Shown piece by piece: positions 1-5,971 of a stretch of 10,657 nucleotides of DNA. Under the pieces are notes generated by a model. The model was not told where the DNA came from and ran no database searches. It was given only the letters and a program-made list of their open reading frames with translations. Source of the stretch: an uncultured Clostridia bacterium. GTDB lineage: Bacteria > Bacillota > Clostridia > Christensenellales > UBA1242. The stretch covers positions 1 through 10,657 of the forward strand of contig CALWAB010000002.1 in assembly GCA_944372745.1 (NCBI GenBank). Reading direction: 5' to 3'. The position numbers and the translations under genes are program-made. How positions within the stretch are numbered: position 1 is the first letter of the stretch; every line of letters starts with the position of its first letter.

Positions 1-831
1 CAAGTTGGTGTGCCTTACATTGTGGTATTCATGAACAAAATTGACCAAGTTGACGACCCAGAGTTGATTGACTTAGTCGAAATGGAAATCAGAGACCTTC
101 TTACGAAGTATGGTTTCCCTGGAGATAAAACTCCAATTATTAAAGGTTCAGCTTTGAAGGCTCTTCAAGCTGCTGACGCTGGTAATCTTGATTCACCAGA
201 TGTTCAATGCATCAACGAACTTATGGACGCTTTGGATACTTATGTACCAGACCCAGTTCGTGCTACTGACAAACCATTCTTGCTTCCTGTTGAAGATGTA
301 TTTACGATTACTGGTCGTGGTACAGTTGCAACTGGTAGAGTTGAGAGAGGTAGAGTCAAGATGGGTGATGTCGTTGAAATTGTCGGCATCCGTGAACCTA
401 GAACAACCACCATTACTGGAATTGAAATGTTCCACAAGATGATGGATGACGCAGAAGCAGGTGACAATGTTGGGTTGCTTTTGAGAGGTATTGAGAAGAA
501 AGACATCGAAAGAGGTCAAGTAATCGCAGCACCTAAATCAATTACACCTCATACAGAATTCACAGCTGAAGTGTACATTTTGAAGAAAGAAGAAGGCGGA
601 CGCCACACACCATTCTTCAATGGTTATCGTCCACAATTCTACTTCAGAACTACTGACGTTACAGGTACAATTGAATTACCTGCAGGCGTTGAAATGGTAA
701 TGCCAGGCGACAATGTCACAATGACAGTTCGTTTGATTACACCAATCGCTATCGAAGAAGGATTGCGTTTCGCTATTCGTGAAGGCGGTAGCACAGTAGG
801 TTCAGGTGTTGTTTCTAAGATATTGAAATAA
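1..831 (+). CDS. tuf: Elongation factor Tu, 3' part (N-terminus outside the window)
   Basis: EF-Tu is the GTPase that delivers aminoacyl-tRNA to the ribosomal A site. The reading frame is open from base 1, giving 276 residues that begin QVGVPYIVVF, which matches about residue 124 of the usual ~395-aa protein. The first methionines in this frame are internal and the real start lies upstream of the window. The guanine-specificity motif NKID is at local residues 12-15 and the G5 motif GSAL at about 46-49. Domain 2 follows (FTITGRGTVATGRVERG), then domain 3 (TEFTAEVYILKKEEGGRHTPFF, RTTDVTG). The gene ends in TAA with the typical C-terminal VVSKILK. The P-loop and switch regions are not visible. 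No terminator follows the stop codon. The next U-tract terminator is 1.6 kb downstream, so the structured RNA region that follows may share the tuf transcript. Confidence 0.98.
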   Translation, partial: QVGVPYIVVFMNKIDQVDDPELIDLVEMEIRDLLTKYGFPGDKTPIIKGSALKALQAADAGNLDSPDVQCINELMDALDTYVPDPVRATDKPFLLPVEDVFTITGRGTVATGRVERGRVKMGDVVEIVGIREPRTTTITGIEMFHKMMDDAEAGDNVGLLLRGIEKKDIERGQVIAAPKSITPHTEFTAEVYILKKEEGGRHTPFFNGYRPQFYFRTTDVTGTIELPAGVEMVMPGDNVTMTVRLITPIAIEEGLRFAIREGGSTVGSGVVSKILK

Positions 832-982
832 TTAAATAGTAGACTTAACCCTGCAAAGTTTTCTAGTATTTAATGTTTAAGTGTCTTTAAATATGCCCAG
901 ACTTTCATTGGTCGCATTATCGTGACACAATCTCGGTGAAGATTTAAAATTTGCTCTCAACTAAGGGGGAGACCTTAGTAGT

Positions 983-1258
983 TGTCTAGACTAAACTTAG
1001 ACAGTCGCGCCTCGTACTTAAAGTGGGCAGTCCCGTCCAGACTATAAGATGGATAGTGGTGTTCTAGACTTTATTAGAATAGTCAGCCTAGACTTCAAAA
1101 GGTAGTCGACTTAAGGCTTCAATTTAAGTAGTCAAGCATAGACTTAAAAATAACGCAGTTAACCTAAGGCTTCAAACAAGGTGTTTTGCTGTGAACTTAT
1201 ACAGTATTCAAACAGAAGAATTATAAATCTGTTAGTCCCTTATGACTATGATATAAGG
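983..1258 (+). repeat. 5' set of hairpins with AGACT-edge loops
   Basis: Hairpins visible here, 5' arm then 3' arm: TGTCTA 983-988 with TAGACA 998-1003; GTCC 1035-1038 with GGAT 1051-1054 (one G·U); TTCTA 1062-1066 with TAGAA 1075-1079; GCCT 1086-1089 with AGGT 1100-1103 (one G·U); ACTTAA 1109-1114 with TTAAGT 1124-1129; CTGT 1189-1192 with ACAG 1201-1204; ATTC 1206-1209 with GAAT 1218-1221; CCTTAT 1238-1243 with ATAAGG 1253-1258. AGACT recurs at 841, 899, 988, 1039, 1066, 1090 and 1140. Several of these steps are about 25 nt or twice that, the same period as the main array. An upstream hairpin, CTAAGG 961-966 with CCTTAG 973-978, looks related. The pairings were found by eye, and the short ones are individually weak. 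Confidence 0.55.
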
Positions 1259-1556
1259 CATTATATCTAGTGTATTAGATAACTCAGATTAAGAGATTAA
1301 AATCTCCAGATAGTTGGGTCAATCTATCACTTACTCAAAGTATAAATGAGTGCTGAACTTAAAGCATAAATTAGTTTTCAAGCCTAAGAAATAAAAAATG
1401 GTATTCTTGCCAAGAATTAAAAGTGGTACTCGTACATAGAGTAAAAATGTGTATTCTCACTAAAGAATTAAAAGATAGTGTTCGTGCCGTAGAATTATAA
1501 AAGGCGGTATTCAAACTCAAGAATTAAAAATGTGTATTCGTGCCTAGAATTCAATT

Positions 1557-1607
1557 GGTATCTTGTAGATAGATTGTATCTATGTTCATTCTTAAGAACT
1601 AAAAAAT
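1557..1607 (+). repeat. Composite hairpin module, copy 1
   Basis: Order of parts: GGTATCTTG (1557-1565), stem TAGATA (1566-1571), loop GATTG (1572-1576), stem TATCTA (1577-1582), one T, then a standard mini-hairpin GTTC/GAAC (1584-1599) and an A-rich tail. It interrupts the regular 27-nt array. The same layout recurs exactly 368 nt downstream with a different stem sequence, which supports the pairing. Confidence 0.8.
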
Positions 1608-1924
1608 AGAGTTCGCAATGTAGAACTGAAATATGTTGTTCAATTAGAAGAACTAAAAATCTATAACTCAAGCAAAGAGCCTAAAATAAGCACTCAAACA
1701 TAAGAGTAAATATGTACTCAAGCGAAAGAGTCCAAATTCGTATCAAGCATAAGAGTAAATGTGCCTTCAAGTGGAAGAAGTTAAATCCATATTCAAGCAC
1801 AAGAATTTAAATGTGTACTCAAATGTAAGAGTTTAAAATTACATACTCATGCACAAGAGATAAAAAAGTGTATTCTCACTTTAGAATTAAAATTGAAGTA
1901 TTCTCACCATAAGAATTTAAATTT

Positions 1925-1975
1925 GGTATCCTGCAAACAGATTGTGTTTGTGTTCAAGTCGAAGAACTAAAAAAT
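1925..1975 (+). repeat. Composite hairpin module, copy 2 (stem fully swapped)
   Basis: Order of parts: GGTATCCTG (1925-1933), stem CAAACA (1934-1939), loop GATTG (1940-1944), stem TGTTTG (1945-1950), one T, then mini-hairpin GTTC/GAAC (1952-1967) and an A-rich tail. Spacing is identical base for base to copy 1. The flanking GGTATC, the GATTG loop and the downstream GTTC/GAAC stem are conserved, while most base pairs of the 6-bp stem differ from copy 1 in a compensated way. Confidence 0.8.
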
Positions 1976-2114
1976 GACTTTCAAGCTTAAGAAATAAAAA
2001 TGAGTATTCAAACCTAAGAATTATAAAATGGTGTTCATGCCCTAGAATTAAAAAGAGGGTATTCAGGACCGAGAATTAAAAATGGTTACCCAAGACTAAG
2101 GGGTAAAAAATGTC

Positions 2115-2405
2115 AAATCTCTATTCTAGATTTAAAATAGAATACATCAAACTGTAGATGTTAAATTCAGTGAAGTATTGCTTAGTACTTTACTGCATCA
2201 AATTTATTCCATTATTTGATGCCATAAGCATTGATAGGCAATCTAACCTAGACCTGCAATCTTATATAAAAGTTCAATTTTATATGTGATTGTATCATCC
2301 GTTTAAACTTGAAATGTCAGCGATTTATAGTAACAATTGGAGTTTTAATGTTTTGTTAAGACTATCGCGAGCTATTTATCTAAAACATAGATAGTGCGAA
2401 CATTA
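2115..2405 (+). other. 3' structured domain of the candidate RNA, with longer hairpins
   Basis: Successive hairpins are AAATCT 2115-2120 with AGATTT 2128-2133; CATC 2145-2148 with GATG 2157-2160; AGTGAAGTA 2169-2177 with TACTTTACT 2186-2194 (one G·U); GCATCAAAT 2195-2203 with ATTTGATGC 2214-2222; and CAATC 2257-2261 with GATTG 2288-2292 enclosing ATATAAAA 2264-2271 with TTTTATAT 2278-2285. Last comes a compound helix: TAATG 2346-2350 with CATTA 2401-2405, around TCGC 2365-2368 with GCGA 2396-2399, around CTATTTAT 2372-2379 with ATAGATAG 2387-2394 (one G·U). The stems are longer than in the array and lead directly into the terminator, as expected for the 3' end of a stable RNA. Confidence 0.6.
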
Positions 2406-2412
2406 GGATGAG

Positions 2413-2437
2413 AAAACACCCATCAGGGTGTTTTTTT
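2413..2437 (+). terminator. Intrinsic terminator closing the tuf-downstream RNA
   Basis: Stem AAAACACCC (2413-2421), loop ATCA (2422-2425), stem GGGTGTTTT starting at 2426 and continuing into a run of T to 2437. This G/C-rich hairpin plus U-tract is the strongest + strand terminator downstream of tuf, and it marks the likely 3' end of the structured RNA. Confidence 0.93.
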
Positions 2438-3292
2438 ATATAATTTATAGAATTGCTAATATATTTTTAGTGCTCAAATAATAAGAAGCGTGTTAAGTCT
2501 CTATCATATTTTTCGAATCATATAAATTCGTTTTTATATTGTAATTCATCTATTAAATTTTTGTGGTATCAATAATTATATTATGTGTCTAAAAATTTAA
2601 TATTTGTTCATATTTTTATAATTATGCGTTAGGTTTTTTATTTAAGATAAATATTTTTCTTTATATAAAATGTTATTTTTTATATACATATAAAATTTAT
2701 TAAATAAGAAAAAATTTAACAGTTAATTTTTCTTTATTAATATATTTAGATAAAAATAATGTAGCAAAAAAAATGGAATTAAGAATAACTAGTTAGAAAC
2801 ACATAAATGTTTGTTGCAAAATTGCTATAAGTAAACATTTGAGATTTAATAGAATTTCTTTATTAAAATATGTTTTATTTTTTTTATAAATTTTAATGTT
2901 TTTATTTTTTTATTTATAAATTTTGTTATTTACACAATTAAGATTAACTGTAAATATTTTTTCAAAAAAGTTTAAATTTATCTTTGTAATGATTATTCAA
3001 CATATTTATAAAGTAGCATATTATTTTATTAACAAATGTTTTTTCGTAAATATGAATAAAATTTCATATAAAAAGATTTTACTTAAAAGAAATCTTTATA
3101 AATAAACATTTGTTTTTAATATATTGAATGGATTAAATGTTTGATATGACATATTTGATGTTATTTAAAGAAGTACATTATTGATTTAGTTGATTAAACT
3201 AAATGCTTATATTGTATTTATTTTATAATTGTTAGTATAATATTATAAGATATCAAATTAATTTAATATGTTAATACTTTTGATTAAATAAT
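2438..3292. other. Very A/T-rich gene-free stretch
   Basis: No credible gene is seen in these 855 bases. The only sizeable frame, 2923-3105, is low-complexity Lys/Phe/Ile/Asn with no good ribosome binding site. Base composition drops sharply to very A/T-rich right after the terminator at 2437. Inverted repeats are present: 2552-2562 with 2591-2601 (11 bp, A/T only), AAATGTTT 2805-2812 with AAACATTT 2833-2840, and the nested structure at 3031-3114. Most could be chance in such DNA. It separates a + strand unit from the - strand trpS, so it is a convergent intergenic region. Confidence 0.7.
3031..3120. other. Nested inverted-repeat structure (possible three-way junction)
   Basis: An 11-bp perfect outer stem, AACAAATGTTT 3031-3041 with AAACATTTGTT 3104-3114, encloses two side-by-side hairpins: ATATGAA 3050-3056 with TTCATAT 3063-3069, and AAAGATTT 3072-3079 with AAATCTTT 3090-3097. 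A short T run follows on the + strand. It could be a small structured RNA or the remnant of a small inserted palindromic element, or it may be chance in A/T-rich DNA. Confidence 0.3.
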
Positions 3293-3319
3293 AAAAGCCA
3301 TAAATTTGATATGGCTTTT
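3293..3319 (-). terminator. Terminator of trpS (bidirectional form)
   Basis: Stem AAAAGCCATA 3293-3302 pairs with TATGGCTTTT 3310-3319 around a 7-nt loop. On the - strand the hairpin is followed by TTTTATTATTT. The trpS stop codon (3318-3320) lies within the stem. The A-run/T-run symmetry would also let it stop + strand transcripts. Confidence 0.85.
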
Positions 3320-4391
3320 AATTTGTATATTTATCAATAAATGATTTGTCTTTAAAATAATTTATACCCATTTTAGTTCTTACATTATCTAATGTTTGTA
3401 ATGCCACAGTTAGCATTTTTTCACTACCATCTTTTAAAATTTTCATAACTTGTGAACGGTCATTTTCATAAATTTTTCTTCTTTCTCGAATAGGGGAAAG
3501 AATTTGTTGTAAAATCTCATTTAATATTTTTTTGATTTTAACATCACCTAAACCACCGCGTTTATAGTGTTCTTTCATTTCTTGTAGTGTAGAATATTCG
3601 CTTAATGCTTTAATTTGTTCATCTGTCGCAAATGCATCTAAATAAGTAAATACAGTATTTCCTTCTACTTGACCTGGGTCTTCTATATGAATATGGTTAG
3701 GGTCTGTGTACATACTCATGACCTTTTGTTTTATAGTATCTGAGTCGTCTTTAAGATTTATTGTATTACCAAGTGATTTGCTCATTTTAGCATTGCCATC
3801 TATACCTACTAATCTTTGGCATACTTTGTTTTGTTCAAGCATTGCTTTTGGCATAGTTAAAGTTTCGCCATAAATTCTGTTAAAAGCATTGACAATTTCG
3901 CATGTCTGCTCAATGACTGGTAGTTGATCTTCACCTACTGGTACAACTTCGGCATTAAAAGCAGTTATGTCTGCTGCTTGACTAATAGGATAAGTTAAAA
4001 AGCCTACAGGTACATTAGCACCATATTTTTTTTGTTTCATTTCAGATTTTACAGTAGGATTTCTTTGTAGGCGTGCAAGAGTTACAAGATTCATATAATA
4101 TACGGTTAATTCAGTTAGTGGATATATATAGGATTGAATGCCTATTGTAGATTTATTAGGATCTAAACCAACTCCTAAATAATCTAAACATACCTCAATA
4201 ATATTAGACCTTATTTTTTCTGGGTTATCGGAATTATCTGTTAAGGCTTGTACATCAGCTATAAGGATGTAAGGTTCATAATTGCCACTATTTTGCAACT
4301 CTACTCTTTTTCGTAATGAACCAATAAAGTGTCCTATATGTAAATTACCTGTAGGGCGGTCTCCAGTTAATATAATTTTCTTATTATTCAT
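3318..4391 (-). CDS. trpS: Tryptophanyl-tRNA synthetase
   Basis: TrpRS charges tRNA-Trp with tryptophan using ATP in the cytoplasm. The 357-aa product begins MNNKKIILTGDRPTG and carries the class I signature HIGH at residues 18-21 and KMSKS at 202-206. Family blocks are easy to see: IADVQALTDN (44-53), YYMNLVTLARLQRNPTVKSE (98-117), TYPISQAADI (133-142) and VGEDQLPVIEQT (152-163). The product is slightly longer than the common 325-340 aa and belongs to the LTGDRPTG type common in Clostridia. The start is supported by AAGGAG on the - strand (4398-4403), five to six bases upstream of ATG. A promoter lies just upstream, leaving a leader of only about 15 nt. There is no room for a T-box riboswitch or attenuator, which often control trpS in Gram-positive bacteria. 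It is transcribed alone and diverges from the gene at 4602. Confidence 0.98.
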   Translation of the reverse strand: MNNKKIILTGDRPTGNLHIGHFIGSLRKRVELQNSGNYEPYILIADVQALTDNSDNPEKIRSNIIEVCLDYLGVGLDPNKSTIGIQSYIYPLTELTVYYMNLVTLARLQRNPTVKSEMKQKKYGANVPVGFLTYPISQAADITAFNAEVVPVGEDQLPVIEQTCEIVNAFNRIYGETLTMPKAMLEQNKVCQRLVGIDGNAKMSKSLGNTINLKDDSDTIKQKVMSMYTDPNHIHIEDPGQVEGNTVFTYLDAFATDEQIKALSEYSTLQEMKEHYKRGGLGDVKIKKILNEILQQILSPIRERRKIYENDRSQVMKILKDGSEKMLTVALQTLDNVRTKMGINYFKDKSFIDKYTN

Positions 4392-4413
4392 TTAATACTC
4401 CTTAATAAAAATA

Positions 4414-4442
4414 AGTATATCAAAAATATTGCAAATAATCAA
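4414..4442 (-). promoter_or_regulatory. Promoter of trpS
   Basis: Read on the - strand: -35 TTGATT (4437-4442), 17-nt spacer, -10 TATACT (4414-4419). The predicted start of transcription is near 4407, just ahead of the ribosome binding site. Confidence 0.75.
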
Positions 4443-4500
4443 ATATTTTAATGAATTTAACATTTAATTTGCAAAAATTAAGAAAATAGCTTTAAATTAT

Positions 4501-4530
4501 TTGCAATATATACAATATTTGTAGTATAAT
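4501..4530 (+). promoter_or_regulatory. Promoter of the 4602-5869 operon
   Basis: -35 TTGCAA (4501-4506), 18-nt spacer, perfect -10 TATAAT (4525-4530). It faces away from the trpS promoter. The leader of about 65 nt to the ATG at 4602 shows no clear hairpin. Confidence 0.65.
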
Positions 4531-4601
4531 GTTTTAGCAATAAGATACTAATTAACAAAATTACGAATTAACAAATATAATGTAATACTAAGGAATAATT
4601 T

Positions 4602-5039
4602 ATGTATATAGGGAAGATGACTCCAAAGCAAATTACGGATATGCTCAAAACTATGTTTTTAGCGGAAGCACGCTTTGAAAAATTTTATAATGCTAATTTG
4701 TCGTCTATTTTAGATTTGAGTTTATTTCGTTATAAAGTCGAAAAAAGCAATGGCAATGAATATTTAGTGGCAGAAGTAAAAAATGGAGATGTGTTTGTTT
4801 TTGATGACTGCAGTTATATAAAATTTGTTGAACCTCAAATGACTCCTTTATCCTCTGCTAAGAATGCGATTGTTTATACAAATTTTATGAGAAATACTTT
4901 TGATGATTATTATAATTTTGAAATTGAATATAATCAAAACTTAGATAATGTTGTCAATATAGTTAATTTTTGTGATGATATGATACACAAGAGAAAATCG
5001 AATAAAATTGGAACAAAAGAAATTGAAATTACATATTAA
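4602..5039 (+). CDS. Hypothetical protein, 145 aa
   Basis: I do not recognise this protein. It starts MYIGKMTPKQITDMLKTMFL after an AAGGAA ribosome binding site at 4590-4595 and ends in EIEITY. It has no signal peptide and no membrane segment, so it is probably cytoplasmic. Composition is rich in Asn, Asp, Phe and Tyr. The N-terminal 25 residues look helical. The middle (about 42-78) alternates in the manner of beta strands (YLVAEVKNGDVFVFDDCSYIKFVE). The C-terminal part is acidic and ends in a short basic patch (HKRKSNK). No metal-binding or catalytic motif stands out. It is separated by only 11 bases from the amino acid kinase gene downstream and lies behind a good promoter, so the two are very likely co-transcribed. 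Codon use and base composition match its neighbours. Confidence 0.85.
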   Translation: MYIGKMTPKQITDMLKTMFLAEARFEKFYNANLSSILDLSLFRYKVEKSNGNEYLVAEVKNGDVFVFDDCSYIKFVEPQMTPLSSAKNAIVYTNFMRNTFDDYYNFEIEYNQNLDNVVNIVNFCDDMIHKRKSNKIGTKEIEITY

Positions 5040-5050
5040 AAGGTGGCAAA

Positions 5051-5869
5051 ATGAACGATTTGATTGTTATCAAGGTCGGTTCTATGGCTTTGGTAAATGA
5101 TAAAGGAGATGGCATTGATTACAATGTCATTTCACAATTATCTAGAGATTTGAATGAACACACTATTCTGGTAACAAGCGGTGCAGCGGTAGTAGGGAAA
5201 CTTGATTATATTAAACGCAATGGTCACGAATTAGATGAACATAACGCATTTTATAAATCAGATTATGCTTCACAAGGGCAGACAATACTTATGAACCTAT
5301 ACAGAGAATTTATGGACCCTAAATTTTCATTAAGACAAGTGCTTGTGGAGCATCAACATTTCAACGATGTTGATAAACGCCAGCATTTACTTGGTTTGCT
5401 TGAAAGGTGTTCACAACAAAATGCAGTGGCAGTTATAAATTATAATGACTGTATTTCAAGTGAAGAATGTCGAAAAATGGAAATAAATCTATTAAGAGAA
5501 AAAAACAAAGAAGTAGTTGAGTGCATAGATAATGATGAAACAGCAACCCAAATAGCGGTATTAACACACGCAAAAAAATTGCTCTTACTTACTCTTTTAG
5601 AAGGTATATACCTTGACAAAGATGACCCTAAAACGCTTGTAAGCGAGTTGACAGCGAATACAAAAGATGAATTAATAACAAAAATTTGTGAATTACAAAC
5701 ACATTGTGAAGGGGCAAGTAGAAAAGGTGCTAATGGTGCTTTTGCAAAATTGGAGTATGCAAAATATGCAGTGCAAAATGGCATAGATGTCATAATAGCT
5801 AGTAGTAAATATAGAATTAACGACATATTAAATAATTCTGTACCTAATACCCATATTTATATTAAATAA
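5051..5869 (+). CDS. Amino acid kinase family protein, glutamate 5-kinase-like
   Basis: The 272-aa product has the amino acid kinase fold seen in glutamate 5-kinase (ProB), which phosphorylates glutamate as the first step of proline synthesis. Visible matches are the N-terminal LIVIKVGSMAL (4-14), the glycine-rich TSGAAVVG (42-49) that corresponds to the ProB SSGAV/AxG loop, the INYND segment (129-133), IDNDETATQIA (159-169) for the ProB DND block, and GASRKGANGAFAKLEYAKYAVQNGID (221-246) for the G-GM-TK block. The C-terminal PUA domain of E. coli ProB is absent, and 272 aa fits a PUA-less kinase. Several signature residues are altered (ANGAF in place of GTGGM), and no proA or proC is nearby, so the substrate is uncertain. 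The ribosome binding site AAAGGTGG (5039-5046) overlaps the end of the upstream gene. The gene probably ends transcription at the shared terminator at 5940. Confidence 0.8.
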   Translation: MNDLIVIKVGSMALVNDKGDGIDYNVISQLSRDLNEHTILVTSGAAVVGKLDYIKRNGHELDEHNAFYKSDYASQGQTILMNLYREFMDPKFSLRQVLVEHQHFNDVDKRQHLLGLLERCSQQNAVAVINYNDCISSEECRKMEINLLREKNKEVVECIDNDETATQIAVLTHAKKLLLLTLLEGIYLDKDDPKTLVSELTANTKDELITKICELQTHCEGASRKGANGAFAKLEYAKYAVQNGIDVIIASSKYRINDILNNSVPNTHIYIK

Positions 5870-5939
5870 ATGTTTGCTAATATGTTCATATTTGACAATA
5901 TAAAAAAGTTTATAAATATAAATGAATTCATAATGATAT

Positions 5940-5971
5940 AAAAAATAAGCACTTGTAGGTGCTTATTTTTT
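5940..5971. terminator. Bidirectional terminator between the kinase gene and mscL
   Basis: Stem AAAAAATAAGCAC (5940-5952), loop TTGTAG (5953-5958), stem GTGCTTATTTTTT (5959-5971). An A-run on one side and a T-run on the other make it a terminator in both directions for two converging genes. The mscL stop codon (5963-5965) is inside the stem. Confidence 0.92.

Larger units (their letters stand above)
1333..2160 (+). repeat. Tandem array of covarying 4-bp mini-hairpins, period about 27 nt
   Basis: The unit is roughly GT-ATTC-(7-9 nt loop, often AAGNNNAA)-GAAT-TAAAAATG. The 5' arms start at 1333, 1376, 1403, 1428, 1453, 1480, 1509, 1536, 1584, 1611, 1638, 1692, 1716, 1765, 1791, 1817, 1872, 1900, 1952, 1979, 2006, 2033, 2061, 2087 and 2145. 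Stem types are ATTC/GAAT (most), ACTC/GAGT (1333, 1428, 1692, 1716, 1817), GTTC/GAAC (1584, 1611, 1638, 1952), TTTC/GAAA (1376, 1979), CTTC/GAAG (1765), CATC/GATG (2145), a TTACCC/GGGTAA stem at 2086-2106, and G·U versions GTTC/GAAT (1480, 2033). Units at 1666, 1742 and 1845 keep the spacing but have one mismatched pair. The first two stem positions vary with compensation, while the loop-closing C-G is constant. The spacing, hairpin length and lack of conserved long repeats rule out an ordinary CRISPR array. Confidence 0.85.
832..2437 (+). ncRNA. Candidate giant structured RNA downstream of tuf, built of tandem mini-hairpins
   Basis: This 1.6-kb stretch has stops in all frames and no plausible gene, yet it is much less A/T-rich than the intergenic DNA that follows and is packed with local inverted repeats. 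Three parts can be seen. The 5' part (841 to about 1330) has varied hairpins, several with AGACT at the loop edge. The central array (about 1333-2160) has hairpins every 24-29 nt. The 3' part (2169-2405) has longer hairpins. An intrinsic terminator closes it at 2413-2437. Stem sequences change between units while pairing is kept, which is the signature of selected RNA structure. The A-rich linkers and the terminator both point to transcription on the + strand. No promoter with good -35 and -10 boxes was found between the tuf stop and the first hairpins, so it may be a tuf 3' UTR or a processed product. I recognise no Rfam family such as OLE, GOLLD or ROOL. Function is unknown and the 5' boundary is a guess. 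Confidence 0.75.

Noticed and set aside
193..519. Open frames on both strands inside tuf
   Set aside because: They are shadows of the highly conserved EF-Tu frame and have no ribosome binding sites or family likeness.
1376..2110. Series of tRNA fragments (the GTTC...GAAC units resemble T-arms)
   Set aside because: Stems are 4 bp, loops are 7-9 nt without the T-loop consensus, and no acceptor, D or anticodon arms can be drawn around them.
1333..2160. CRISPR array
   Set aside because: There is no long identical repeat or uniform spacer, the period is only about 27 nt, the stems vary with compensation, and no cas genes are present.
2923..3105. 60-aa open frame in the A/T-rich stretch
   Set aside because: Low-complexity Lys/Phe/Ile/Asn composition, no ribosome binding site, and it overlaps the nested inverted repeat; it is what random A/T-rich DNA gives.
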